Positions 17,067 through 25,500 of a DNA stretch of 64,000 nucleotides are shown piece by piece. The notes below the pieces were generated by a model, which did no database searches, was not told the DNA's origin, and was given only the letters and a program-made list of their open reading frames with translations. The stretch lies in NCBI GenBank assembly GCA_902363135.1, contig CABIZF010000003.1, forward strand, positions 1-64,000. The letters are read 5' to 3'. Position 1 is the stretch's first letter. Each line of letters begins with the position of its first letter. A program made the translations under genes and the position numbers. This DNA comes from Lachnospiraceae bacterium (GTDB lineage Bacteria > Bacillota > Clostridia > Lachnospirales > Lachnospiraceae).

Positions 17067-17818
17067 TCCTGCCTTGCCGCATTATCTGACTGTATCTCTG
17101 CCTCTTTCGGATTGTTCTTCCCGATTTTCTTCGTTGCCAGGTACACACCGCCCTGCTGAAATACGGACAGCTTTTCGGATTCTTCTTTTACATGACTGTT
17201 GATGATTTCCGTAAACATCTCTTTAACTTCTCTGGTAAAAGCATCGCTCTTAAACCACTCATCTTTCTTTGTAAAAATATGGCTCTCATAAACTTCCCCT
17301 TTAGGAATAATGCTGCATCCTGCCCGAAGATTTCCCTGCTCATCTAAAATCTCTTTCTTCGTGCGTCTGTGTTTGCCCTGTTCATCATAAAACATATTCC
17401 TGGTCGCAGTTTTCACTTCTGGATGTTCCAGCATTTTCCGCTCGCTGAATACGAGATGGATATGGTAATTAGTCATTTTTTTGTTATGGTGAAGTGCCGC
17501 ACTGCATTCCACATCGTACCTTTTATGAAAGCTGTCCGTGAAAAGCCTTACCACATCATCCGCCTTGTACTCAACAAAACTTTCTGGAAGTGCAATGATA
17601 AACTCCCGTCCTTCAATACATTTCCCTGTTGTTCCACTTACCTTAAAATCCAACTGATTCTCTCTCGCAAGATTCTTCCGGAACTCCGGTGTTACTCCAT
17701 CCGTCTGATAGGTCGCATAAAGATGTTCCTGTCTTTTCGGATTGGAAATATAATCAATTCTTCCTGCCACATCAGACAGCTTGTTTTGTCTGATAAATGA
17801 ATGTCTGCCTATAAGCAT
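17039..17818 (-). CDS. MobA/MobL-like relaxase of a decayed element
   Basis: 259 aa from the ATG at 17818, with AAAGGAG three bases upstream. Starts MLIGRHSFIRQNKLSDVAGR and carries the TNYHIHLVFSERK metal-binding motif near residue 120. Predicted oriT nickase. An in-frame upstream extension encodes the tail of an ATPase, but the internal ribosome site marks the true start. Short for a relaxase; the downstream gene may supply the rest. Confidence 0.75.
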   Translation of the reverse strand: MLIGRHSFIRQNKLSDVAGRIDYISNPKRQEHLYATYQTDGVTPEFRKNLARENQLDFKVSGTTGKCIEGREFIIALPESFVEYKADDVVRLFTDSFHKRYDVECSAALHHNKKMTNYHIHLVFSERKMLEHPEVKTATRNMFYDEQGKHRRTKKEILDEQGNLRAGCSIIPKGEVYESHIFTKKDEWFKSDAFTREVKEMFTEIINSHVKEESEKLSVFQQGGVYLATKKIGKNNPKEAEIQSDNAARQEWNRRLMWH

Positions 17819-18033
17819 TCTCCTTTCCCGGCTCTCGCCTGCTCTTAATGCCTCGTCTGCCGCCCCAAGCAATCCACTTGTTCCGGAAATCATATCAAAC
17901 TTATCATCCGCATTCTGTTTTCTTGTGTGGTGTACCAGCAACAGACAAAGTCCGTGAGCATCCGCAAAACTTTTCAGCCTTGCCATAATCTGATAATCAT
18001 TTGCGTAAACCGGCGATTTTCTGCTGGTAAATT
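17819..18033 (-). pseudogene. Fragment of a RepA-like (AAA_25) ATPase gene
   Basis: The frame upstream of the relaxase reads VEFTSRKSPVYANDYQIMAR, then LLLVHHTRK and FDMISGTSGLLGAAD. These are the Walker B/sensor parts of plasmid RepA-like helicases. Walker A is absent because the frame begins exactly where the 113-bp palindromic repeat ends. The gene is broken, and the remnant runs in frame into the relaxase start. Confidence 0.65.
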
Positions 18034-18146
18034 CTACGCATTTAGAGCGGCACTATGGCGGGGATAGGATAAAACACTCACATACCCCGCCGACTATGCG
18101 GGAAAAACCTTGAAATATAGGGCTTTTTAAGGCCCTAAATGCGTAG
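18034..18146. repeat. 113-bp palindromic element with 12-bp terminal inverted repeats
   Basis: CTACGCATTTAG (18034-18045) and CTAAATGCGTAG (18135-18146) are perfect inverted repeats. Inside are nested inverted repeats GGCGGGG/CCCCGCC (18057-18063 with 18085-18091) and TAGGGC/GCCCTA. It abuts the broken ATPase gene. It could be a MITE-like insertion, a transposon end or a structured RNA. Confidence 0.6.
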
Positions 18147-18208
18147 GTTGGTGCTTTGTTGCGATATGCCACGGTTACGGTGTATTGTTCATATTCTGTT
18201 TTCGGGAA

Positions 18209-18242
18209 TCTTTATGAAATCTTCAAAATTGCCCGGTATGCT
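18209..18242 (+). promoter_or_regulatory. Response-regulator box and promoter of the lantibiotic immunity operon
   Basis: Direct repeat TCTTTA (18209-18214), 5 bp, TCTTCA (18220-18225), one helical turn apart as for OmpR-type regulators. An 11-bp gap leads to a -10 TATGCT (18237-18242). The same arrangement recurs at 22946. Probable LanR site driving the immunity genes. Confidence 0.65.
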
Positions 18243-18273
18243 ATCCGTAAAATCAAAGAAAGGACTTGATTAT

Positions 18274-18978
18274 ATGGATATGATTTTGAAAACGACTGAC
18301 CTCTGCAAAAATTTCAAGGGGCAAATGGCGGTAAACAATGTGTCACTGAACATCCGGCGCAACTCGGTTTATGGTCTGCTGGGGCCGAATGGGGCTGGCA
18401 AATCCACGATCTTAAAAATGCTCACCGGCATTTTGCGCCCCACATCGGGAAGCATCGAGTTTGACGGCCACCCGTGGAAGCGGAATGATCTGGAGCATAT
18501 CGGTGCTTTGATTGAGATGCCCCCGCTTTACGAAAATCTGACTGCATACGAAAATCTCAAAGTCAGAACTACATTGCTCGGCCTGGACGATGCACGAATT
18601 AACGAGGTATTGCAAATTGTCCAGCTCACGAATACCGGCAAGAAACGGGCCGGGCAGTTTTCTCTTGGTATGAAGCAGCGGCTTGGTATTGCTATTGCAT
18701 TGCTGAACAGTCCCCAGCTTTTGATTCTGGATGAACCGACTAACGGCCTTGACCCTTTAGGGATTGAGGAACTTCGAGAGTTAATTCGCTCTTTTCCCTG
18801 CAAAGGGATTACAGTTATTTTGTCCAGCCATATTCTGTCAGAAGTCCAGCAGATTGCAGATCATGTGGGTATCATTGCTGGCGGCGTCCTTGGATATGAG
18901 GGAGAGCTTCGCGCCGGTGAAGATTTGGAACAACTCTTTATGGATGTTATTCGCAGAAATGGTAAGGAGGGATATTAA
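18274..18978 (+). CDS. lanF: Lantibiotic protection ABC transporter ATPase
   Basis: 234 aa from the ATG at 18274 (AAAGGA upstream). It powers export or expulsion of a lantibiotic from the membrane. Walker A GPNGAGKST (about residue 40), signature FSLGMKQRLGIAIAL, Walker B LLILDEPTNGLDP and H-loop SSHILSEVQ. Closest in character to the LanF/BcrA group. Followed directly by two permease genes with no gap, as in lanFEG operons. Confidence 0.88.
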   Translation: MDMILKTTDLCKNFKGQMAVNNVSLNIRRNSVYGLLGPNGAGKSTILKMLTGILRPTSGSIEFDGHPWKRNDLEHIGALIEMPPLYENLTAYENLKVRTTLLGLDDARINEVLQIVQLTNTGKKRAGQFSLGMKQRLGIAIALLNSPQLLILDEPTNGLDPLGIEELRELIRSFPCKGITVILSSHILSEVQQIADHVGIIAGGVLGYEGELRAGEDLEQLFMDVIRRNGKEGY

Positions 18979-19725
18979 ATGGAGATGGCATATATTCAGG
19001 CAGAGAACCTAAAGCATAAGAGAACTTTCACAAAAACGCTGATCGTTCTGGCCCCGTTTGTAACTGCACTTATGAACTTTTTTGCCCCTCTTTGGTTCCA
19101 GCTCAATTCTTATAATTGGTGGTATATCCTGCTTTATCCTGGATTCCTTACGCTCACCTGTGCCTTGATTGAACAGCGGGATAATGGCAAACTAAAATAT
19201 CGTGCCGTTGCTTCATTGCCTGTTTCGCAGAACAAAGTCTGGAAAGCAAAAATTGGAGTGGCCGGTATTTACTCCTGTGTGGGGAATTTCATTTTCCTGG
19301 CGCTAAATCTGTTGGGCGGTTTTGCAATATTAGTTATCAACGAAATTCCCCTGACAATCGGAATTTGGCAGGCTGCGGCCGGAACAGCTTGTATTGTCAT
19401 TGCAAGCCTATGGGAAGTTCCGCTGTGCTTATGGTTATCAAAAAAAGTTGGTATCTTTGTCACGGTTATTCTTAATGCCGGACTTGGAAGCGTTTTAGGG
19501 ATTTTCACGGCTACAACCTCTTTGTGGATGATCTGCCCGTATAGCTGGGTGCCGCATCTTATGATTTCCGTGTTAGGTATTTTGCCTAATGGTGAGCCGG
19601 TTGCAGATCAGAGTACGGCAATGGCATTTTGGATGATTATACTTGTATTGGTCATTTCGCTGGCCTGGTTTGCGGCGCTGTCATTTTTAACTGCAAGATG
19701 GTTTGAGAAAAAGGAGGTGGGGTAA
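18979..19725 (+). CDS. lanE: Lantibiotic immunity ABC permease, LanE-type
   Basis: 248 aa with six hydrophobic segments. Opens MEMAYIQAENLKHKRTFTKT, the MutE/EpiE pattern (short N-terminal helix then transmembrane core), with LIEQRDNGKLKYRAVASLPV between helices 2 and 3. It starts immediately after the ATPase stop and its stop lies two bases before the next permease. Forms the membrane channel with LanG and LanF. Confidence 0.85.
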   Translation: MEMAYIQAENLKHKRTFTKTLIVLAPFVTALMNFFAPLWFQLNSYNWWYILLYPGFLTLTCALIEQRDNGKLKYRAVASLPVSQNKVWKAKIGVAGIYSCVGNFIFLALNLLGGFAILVINEIPLTIGIWQAAAGTACIVIASLWEVPLCLWLSKKVGIFVTVILNAGLGSVLGIFTATTSLWMICPYSWVPHLMISVLGILPNGEPVADQSTAMAFWMIILVLVISLAWFAALSFLTARWFEKKEVG

Positions 19726-19727
19726 CT

Positions 19728-20471
19728 ATGGTATCTGTGGTTCGCTGCTGGAAAGCAGAATATCAGAAGTGTAAACATAGCATTTTGCTCTATATGCACA
19801 GCATGATTCCGATTATATGTGCGGCGATTTTTGCGGGTTACTATCATATATCCAGATGGGAACTGGCAACCAAAATCAGTGCCTATCTGGAAGTGCTGGC
19901 CGTTGCGTTCCCGTTTCTGATCGGCATTATTGTGGGCCTGGTTGTTCAGATCGAAAATCAGGCCGGGCATTATCAGCTTTTGTTGGGAACAATCCCATCT
20001 CGCATGGCAACGTATATTGGTAAACTTGGTTTTCTGATGATCTGTGCTTTTGGCGCAACATTTTTAGCGTTAGGAACATTCGCTGCACTATATAGGGATG
20101 CTCCGGCAAGCCTTTACCTGAAAGCAGGGATTCTATTGTTGATTACCATGCTTCCCATTTACCTGATTCATTTGTTTGTGGGAATGAGCTTCGGAAAAGG
20201 TGCATCTATGGGATTGGGAATTGCAGGGAGTTTAATAGCTGCCCTTATGATAACAGGGCTTGGTGACGCTACATGGAAATATATTCCCTGGGCCTGGGGC
20301 GTTCGTGCTATGGATTACACTGTGCTTGCATGGGATAGCCCCCAACTGTATGCACAGGTAAAAACCGATTTTTTCAGCGGTATGATTATTTCTGTATGCT
20401 GCACTGTTTGTCTGCTGATTGCCAGTTTGGTTTGGTTTCATGGTTGGGAGGGAGGTAAAAACAGTGAATAA
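19728..20471 (+). CDS. lanG: Lantibiotic immunity ABC permease, LanG-type
   Basis: 247 aa, six hydrophobic segments, starting MVSVVRCWKAEYQKCKHSIL with a VQIENQAGHYQLLLGTIPSR loop characteristic of MutG-like permeases. AAGGAGGTG precedes the ATG. It overlaps the lipoprotein gene by 8 bases, pointing to coupled expression of the immunity proteins. Confidence 0.85.
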   Translation: MVSVVRCWKAEYQKCKHSILLYMHSMIPIICAAIFAGYYHISRWELATKISAYLEVLAVAFPFLIGIIVGLVVQIENQAGHYQLLLGTIPSRMATYIGKLGFLMICAFGATFLALGTFAALYRDAPASLYLKAGILLLITMLPIYLIHLFVGMSFGKGASMGLGIAGSLIAALMITGLGDATWKYIPWAWGVRAMDYTVLAWDSPQLYAQVKTDFFSGMIISVCCTVCLLIASLVWFHGWEGGKNSE

Positions 20472-20841
20472 AAAGTGCCTGTTTGCCGTGGTAATTGTGC
20501 TTGTAAGTCTTATATGCTTATCGGCCTGCGGTGCGCTCCGCGATACCGCCGATAAAAATAAGGCGTTAAATGAATCTCTGCCGTATTATGAGCTGAACGC
20601 CGCAAACTATGATGAAATTTCATATAACGGCCTGACATATACCATAACGGATGAATGTCTTGAAATGTCAGAACTGCAAGAAGAAATCGGGCAGGTATCG
20701 AAACGCTTCAAAAATGTGGCGGGGGAAGATTTCAGTTTCGGCTACGTTTACAGTATTGTGGATGTGGATATAAGCAATGCCGTAGCTGTAAATATCAACA
20801 ATGAATATCGGAAAGCTGACATTAAAAATAATGATGAGTAA
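20464..20841 (+). CDS. lanI: NisI/SpaI-type lantibiotic immunity lipoprotein
   Basis: 125 aa from a GTG at 20464 with GGGAGGT upstream. Signal peptide with lipobox (SLICLSACG), so the mature protein is lipid-anchored outside the membrane. The YDEISYNGLTYTITDE segment is the SpaI/NisI repeat, which binds the lantibiotic. Lies between the LanFEG transporter and the LanRK genes. Confidence 0.8.
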   Translation: MNKKCLFAVVIVLVSLICLSACGALRDTADKNKALNESLPYYELNAANYDEISYNGLTYTITDECLEMSELQEEIGQVSKRFKNVAGEDFSFGYVYSIVDVDISNAVAVNINNEYRKADIKNNDE

Positions 20842-20879
20842 CCTCGACAATGTGGTATAATGGGGCGGGAGGTGATTTT

Positions 20880-21542
20880 TTGACCCACTTACTTGTAGTT
20901 GACGATGAAGTTTCTATCTTGGAATTGATTAAGAACAGTTTGGGGAAAGATGGATATTTGATAACAGTCTGTCAAAATGCGAATGATGTAGACATCAAAA
21001 AGCTGCATTTCTATGACCTCATTCTTTTGGATGTGATGATGCCTGGCACAGACGGGTTTGAGTTTTGCAAACAGATCAGGAATATGGTAGACTGCCCGAT
21101 TCTCTTTCTGACCGCAAAGACATTAGAGGAAGATATATTGTTTGGATTGGGCATCGGTGCGGATGATTATATTACGAAACCTTTTCGTATTCAGGAGCTT
21201 CGCGCCCGTGTCGCGGCACATTTACGCAGAGAAAAAAGGGAGCATCACAGCACACTTTCATTTGAGCCTGATATAAGATTTGACCTTTCCGCAAAGGTAC
21301 TGTATGTTTCAGAACAGCCGGTTCCCCTTACCAAAAGCGAGTATTCAATCTGTGAATACCTTGCGAAAAACCGGGGACAGGTTTTTACAAAAGAACAAAT
21401 CTATGAAGCCGTTTTCGGGTTTGATGGAATAGGCGATAACTCTACGATCTCAACGCATATAAAAAATATTCGTGCGAAATTGGAGCATTTCAAAATAAGT
21501 CCGATCAGCACCGTATGGGGGATAGGATATAAATGGGAGTGA
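20880..21542 (+). CDS. lanR: OmpR-family response regulator (LanR type)
   Basis: 220 aa from a TTG at 20880 with GGGAGGTG upstream. Receiver domain with acidic pocket (VVDDE), phospho-acceptor Asp in LILLDVMMPG, FLTAK and ITKPF, followed by a winged-helix DNA-binding domain (about residues 125-220, ending GIGYKWE). It should activate the immunity promoter through the TCTTTA-TCTTCA repeats at 18209 and 22946. Overlaps the kinase gene by 10 bases. Confidence 0.88.
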   Translation: MTHLLVVDDEVSILELIKNSLGKDGYLITVCQNANDVDIKKLHFYDLILLDVMMPGTDGFEFCKQIRNMVDCPILFLTAKTLEEDILFGLGIGADDYITKPFRIQELRARVAAHLRREKREHHSTLSFEPDIRFDLSAKVLYVSEQPVPLTKSEYSICEYLAKNRGQVFTKEQIYEAVFGFDGIGDNSTISTHIKNIRAKLEHFKISPISTVWGIGYKWE

Positions 21543-22897
21543 AAAAGAAACCTACATTGAAAATATTGTTTCGCCAGTTTGCTATCTCCCTCATTGTCAT
21601 GCTGGTAGCGGCAATTATTGTCCCTTTTGGTTTGGAGGTACTTGCTGTAAATGCTGGATTAGCTACAAGAGCAAATCTAAGTGAATTGCAGGTAAAAGAG
21701 ATCATTCCAACGCTGACGATTGCCCCGGATATTACAAAGGTTGTGATTCCACAGGGATGCGGCTACTTAATTCTGGACAAGAACTTTAATGAGCTTTACA
21801 GCAATATGGACGATGATGAAAAAGAAATTGCCCTGCTGTACGCAAAGGGAGAATATATTGAATATGCTACGGGGAGGCAGTTTGCACTTGTTGTCCGGGA
21901 AAACGAATTTTGCGTTTTAAGGTATTATATTGGTTCTCAATTTACAGTGTCATGGCTACCGGAATATTTTCCATCTCCTGACACGCTTGCGTTTATCCTG
22001 ATGGCTGTAAATTCGCTGCTGGTCATTATCATACTGACCGCCAGATTTGCTAAGAACCTGCGTACACAACTGACCCCGCTTTTTGAAGCAACTGCGGAGG
22101 TTTCAAAGCAAAACCTTGATTTTGAAGTAGGACACGCCAAAATCAAAGAGTTTGAAGATGTCCTTGCATCTTTTTCAGATATGAAAGATAATCTGAAAAT
22201 TTCGTTAGAACGGCAATGGAAAACCGAACAGACACAGAAAGAGCAAATCGCCGCGCTTGCCCATGATTTGAAAACGCCTCTGACGGTTATTCAAGGAAAT
22301 GCTGATTTACTCACAGAAACAAATCTTGATGATGAGCAACGATTATACGCTGGTTACGTCGTGGAAAGCTCCGGCCAGATGCAGTCATATATTCAAACCC
22401 TGATTGATATATCACGGGCGGCGGTTGGTTATCAGCTCCATATTGAAAGTATAGACTTGCCAGCGTTCATGCAGCACTTGTTCGGTTATATGGAATCACT
22501 ATGCCGGACAAAAGAAATCCGGCTGCAAATGAATACTGTTTCACTCCCTCAAATGCTGAAATTTGATAGGGTGCTGATAGAACGTGCTATTATGAATGTT
22601 ATCAGTAATGGGCTGGACTACTCCCCGCAAGGCGGAACGCTTTATGTGGATGTTCAGAGTAACAACGGTTTCGTGGAAATTTCAGTCACAGACGAGGGAA
22701 CAGGGTTTTCTAAAGAGGCATTATGCCACGCACAGGAACGGTTCTATATGGGCAATCAAAGCCGCAATTCAAAGTTACACTTTGGTATGGGTCTATATAT
22801 TACAAATTCGATTATGGAACAACATAATGGTCAGCTTATTTTAGAAAATTCAAAAGAAACCGGCGGCGCAAAGGTTACTATGAAACTTCCTTGCTGA
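21533..22897 (+). CDS. lanK: Sensor histidine kinase (LanK type)
   Basis: 454 aa. Two membrane segments (about residues 15-40 and 145-165) enclose an extracytoplasmic sensor; then HAMP-like linker, HisKA with ALAHDLKTPLTVIQGNAD (phospho-His) and HATPase_c with NVISNGLDYSP, DEGTGFS and FGMGLYIT boxes. It should sense a lantibiotic and phosphorylate the neighbouring regulator. Last gene of the operon, followed by a terminator. Confidence 0.88.
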   Translation: MGVKKKPTLKILFRQFAISLIVMLVAAIIVPFGLEVLAVNAGLATRANLSELQVKEIIPTLTIAPDITKVVIPQGCGYLILDKNFNELYSNMDDDEKEIALLYAKGEYIEYATGRQFALVVRENEFCVLRYYIGSQFTVSWLPEYFPSPDTLAFILMAVNSLLVIIILTARFAKNLRTQLTPLFEATAEVSKQNLDFEVGHAKIKEFEDVLASFSDMKDNLKISLERQWKTEQTQKEQIAALAHDLKTPLTVIQGNADLLTETNLDDEQRLYAGYVVESSGQMQSYIQTLIDISRAAVGYQLHIESIDLPAFMQHLFGYMESLCRTKEIRLQMNTVSLPQMLKFDRVLIERAIMNVISNGLDYSPQGGTLYVDVQSNNGFVEISVTDEGTGFSKEALCHAQERFYMGNQSRNSKLHFGMGLYITNSIMEQHNGQLILENSKETGGAKVTMKLPC

Positions 22898-22912
22898 TTT
22901 TCCGATAGTGTA

Positions 22913-22941
22913 ATGGACGTCTTTTATGTCCGTCCATTTTT
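22913..22941 (+). terminator. Terminator after the lantibiotic two-component genes
   Basis: ATGGACG (22913-22919) pairs with CGTCCAT (22931-22937), followed by a T-run. The stem lies 15 bases after the kinase stop. Confidence 0.7.
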
Positions 22942-22945
22942 CAAA

Positions 22946-22979
22946 TCTTTATGGAATCTTCAAAAATTCCTCTTATCAT
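22946..22979 (+). promoter_or_regulatory. Second copy of the LanR-type promoter
   Basis: TCTTTA (22946-22951), 5 bp, TCTTCA (22957-22962), then 11 bp to TATCAT (22974-22979). Spacing is identical to the promoter before the ABC genes. No complete gene lies downstream. Confidence 0.6.
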
Positions 22980-23457
22980 GTATCTAAAGAAAAAACATCT
23001 GCCCAGCGGCAGAAAAGAAAAAAACCGCTGCTGGGCAGACCCATTTTCACGCTTAATTTATATTCACTGGTGGCGGTTTTGAGAAATCAAGGCCGCTGCT
23101 TTCTTTCTGTCATTCCCAGCAGTTAAAGGCATGGCGGCCCACGGGAGGACGCCGCCATGCTGTTTTACTATCATTATAATCTAATCCACTTCTACCGCTT
23201 AAAAAAAGCCTTGCCCCGCCACGGGAATATTCCGGCTATGAGTATGAACTATACCATGTAAGAAAACAACAAAACGCTTCAAATCGTCGCCTGGTAGGTT
23301 TACGACCTGCCAGGCGATTTTTGTCGATTTTCGCGGATTGTCATTTCCGGCAAAAAATCAGATGGAAAAGGAGGCGGTCAGCAGACCAGGGCCAGCATAG
23401 GCCCCTGACAACGGACAGGATCATCCTGCTCACTCCCCACGGAAAGGGGGTGAGAAG
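22980..23457 (+). other. Gene-free stretch with three strong hairpins
   Basis: No credible frame. Contains an inverted repeat with a 3-base bulge (22998-23009 with 23025-23039), a perfect 10-bp one (23129-23138 with 23151-23160) and an 11-bp stem (23288-23298 with 23306-23316) followed by ATTTTTG, a good terminator. The stretch joins the lantibiotic cassette to the GC-rich ICE remnant. Confidence 0.6.
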
Positions 23458-23883
23458 ATGAAAGTTACCCCTGATGATTACGGGAGGCGCTGCCAGTTTG
23501 ACCATTTTTGCAAGCTGGTACTGTACCATGAAGCCGTTGACTACTTCCGGGAAAGGAAGCGTCAGCGTGGCTGGGAAACATCCTTTGAAACGCTGCCGCT
23601 TTCGGAACTGGACACGCTATGCACGATAGATCAGTACCCCAGCGACAGTTTTATATTTCCGGCCTATGGCTGTGAGCTTCAGATCAGCGACGGGCTGGTG
23701 GCCGCTGCCTTTGCCAGCTTGCCCCAGCCGGGACAAAGCATCTTGATACTGCATTGTGTCCTGGAACTGACGGACGGCGAGATCGGCGCGGTGGTGGGAA
23801 TGTCCCGCAGCGCCGTCCAGCGGCACAGGACTAAGACGCTGGAAACCATGAGAACAAGACTGACGGGAGGTATTGCAGAATGA
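23458..23883 (+). CDS. Sigma-70-like ICE regulatory protein
   Basis: 141 aa. C-terminal region-4-like HTH (LTDGEIGAVVGMSRSAVQRHRTK) with N-terminal YHEAVDYFRERKRQR, the pattern of the sigma factor-like ORF in Tn916-related ICEs. GGGGGTGAG precedes the ATG. Base composition is clearly more GC-rich than the flanks. Overlaps the next gene by 4 bases. Confidence 0.8.
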   Translation: MKVTPDDYGRRCQFDHFCKLVLYHEAVDYFRERKRQRGWETSFETLPLSELDTLCTIDQYPSDSFIFPAYGCELQISDGLVAAAFASLPQPGQSILILHCVLELTDGEIGAVVGMSRSAVQRHRTKTLETMRTRLTGGIAE

Positions 23884-24113
23884 AGCAGGCCAGATATAAG
23901 GAGCCTTTGCCCCTTGCAGTGATCGAGGCGGCCCGCGCCGGTGACGCCGGGGCCGTGGAACAGGTCTTGCAGTATTACAACGGTTACATAAACAAGCTCT
24001 GTACCCGGGCGCTCTATGACGATTGCGGCCAGCTCCATGTATGCGTAGACGAGTACATGAAGCACCGCCTTGAAAACAAACTCATTTATGCGATTGTCTG
24101 TAACAGCAGATAG
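23880..24113 (+). CDS. HTH domain protein of a conjugative element
   Basis: 77 aa, HTH_16 type (LAVIEAARAGDAGAVEQVLQ, then YYNGYINKLCTR and HRLENKLIYAI). It accompanies the sigma-like gene in Tn916-related ICEs, with overlapping ATGA. Integration genes expected next to it are missing here. Confidence 0.78.
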   Translation: MKQARYKEPLPLAVIEAARAGDAGAVEQVLQYYNGYINKLCTRALYDDCGQLHVCVDEYMKHRLENKLIYAIVCNSR

Positions 24114-24164
24114 CAAAGCGCCGGGCGCGGCGGCCATGTGGCCGCCTGTGTCCGGCGTCTTTTC

Positions 24165-24518
24165 TTATGCTTCGTGCTGCCAGTATCTTTTCCGCTGGCG
24201 CTCGGCCTCCTTACGGCGTCGCATCCGTTTGGCGCAGGCCGCGCAGTATTTGGCCCGGTTAGACTTCGGCTGGAACGTGGCCCCACACTCGCAGCAGCGT
24301 TTCACTTCATCCCGGTCTTTGATGATTTCGGCGTACAGGGCAGCGTCCAATTGGAGGACGGCTGCCTGAAACCACCGGCACAGCAGCGAATAGGAAATGC
24401 TTTGTACGCAAACACATTCCTCGCCATCGTCCAGTAACAGGCAATTACCGTTACAGTAATTACAGCACTCATGCGTCAGACGCCGGGCCTTCCTTTCCCT
24501 CTTCCTGTGGAATCTCAC
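24165..24518 (-). CDS. Cysteine-rich VLP domain protein
   Basis: Up to 117 aa; GTG at 24518 is the first in-frame start, but the real start may be nearer 24480. ECCNYCNGNCLLLDDGEEC and CCECGATFQPKSNRAKYCAAC make two likely zinc sites. Matches the Cys-rich-VLP proteins of clostridial mobile elements. Overlaps the HTH gene upstream by 50 bases. Confidence 0.72.
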   Translation of the reverse strand: MRFHRKRERKARRLTHECCNYCNGNCLLLDDGEECVCVQSISYSLLCRWFQAAVLQLDAALYAEIIKDRDEVKRCCECGATFQPKSNRAKYCAACAKRMRRRKEAERQRKRYWQHEA

Positions 24519-24702
24519 AAGTATCTTCTACTCCGTAGAAACGCTTCACAAAATACTTTGTCGGAACTTTTCCTCTAAGCGTCAAATATCCCTGTTCTTC
24601 CAGCTCCTTATTCAGATTGCCAATGATCTCATAAGCCGATGTCTGTTTTACCTCCAGAAGTTCACATATATCGGCTGCCTTTAAAAATAATTTGTTCTGC
24701 AT
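24469..24702 (-). CDS. Excisionase-like small HTH protein
   Basis: 77 aa with a winged HTH (KAADICELLEVKQTSAYEII) then NKELEEQGYLTLRGKVPTKYFVKRFYG. It is a clear relative of the small proteins at 30583 and 38658, which sit beside integrases in elements B and C. No integrase accompanies it, so it is probably an orphan of a third related element. Confidence 0.72.
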   Translation of the reverse strand: MQNKLFLKAADICELLEVKQTSAYEIIGNLNKELEEQGYLTLRGKVPTKYFVKRFYGVEDTCEIPQEEGKEGPASDA

Positions 24703-24978
24703 AATCAGTACCTCCTGTATTTTGAATATTTATCTCTTCATATACTCTGTACTGGCAGATACAAAATCGGACATCATTTTCCGAAATTTATCAAATTTTC
24801 TTGTTTTTTAATTCTCCATCAGTGTGATTACTGTATCATGGAGTTTAAGCTCATCGAAAATAAAGAACCTTTCTGTGGTATCTGTTTTCTAAATGCAGGC
24901 AACAAAAAAACAGTCTGCCTTGACGAAAATCACTTCAATCAAAACAAACTGTTCTTCATATTTACTCTAATTTTATTA

Positions 24979-25287
24979 TTATGAGAATATTTGTGTCAAC
25001 AGTGTTGTCACAAATTCATCATTGTAGTAAGTCTCATAAAATTTTTTCATTCTATATAGACCACGCCTATTGAATCCTTTTATACCTGGAAATGCTTCCT
25101 GAATTTCTTTAGCAACAGAATCTATATAAGCATCTCCAAACACCGCATTTTCAGCCTCTTTACTTAAATATTCACCCACATTCCAATACATTCGAATAAG
25201 TTCTTCATTTACTTTTTTCAATGCATTGTTTCTCGAATCCTCTATTATTTTGATGAGATTCCCTGCAGTACTAATTTCATTTTTCAT
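24979..25287 (-). pseudogene. Truncated YhcG/DUF1016 N-terminal domain gene
   Basis: About 102 aa. Matches the DUF1016 N-terminal domain (RMYWNVGEYLSKE, FPGIKGFNRRGLYRMKKFYETY) but stops at VTTLLTQIFS, just where full proteins continue towards the PDDEXK nuclease domain (full length about 330-350 aa). Lost function is likely. The end is marked by a repeat that recurs inverted at 25345. Confidence 0.65.
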
Positions 25288-25370
25288 CCAATATTTTCCT
25301 TTCATTTAACACACATGTTCAAGATAATAATGATTCTCATTTGTGTCAGCACTGTTGACACAAATTGTTT
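24991..25370. repeat. Pair of inverted imperfect palindromes around the yhcG fragment
   Basis: ATTTGTGTCAACAGTG at about 24991-25006 is matched in inverse orientation by a CACTGTTGACACAAAT copy at about 25350-25366; each is itself an imperfect palindrome. The right copy encodes SALLTQI on the plus strand, the same peptide region as the end of the fragment, so it may be debris of a second yhcG-like gene. Confidence 0.4.
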
Positions 25371-25500
25371 TGGATGTCCACCCTTTCTTAATATGCAATA
25401 AATTGAGAAAAATACTTTTTGTTTCCACCTTGTTTCTCAACACTCATTATATCCTTGATTATTTAGACTTTTCTGATTTTTCAATTCTACAACCTGAAAT

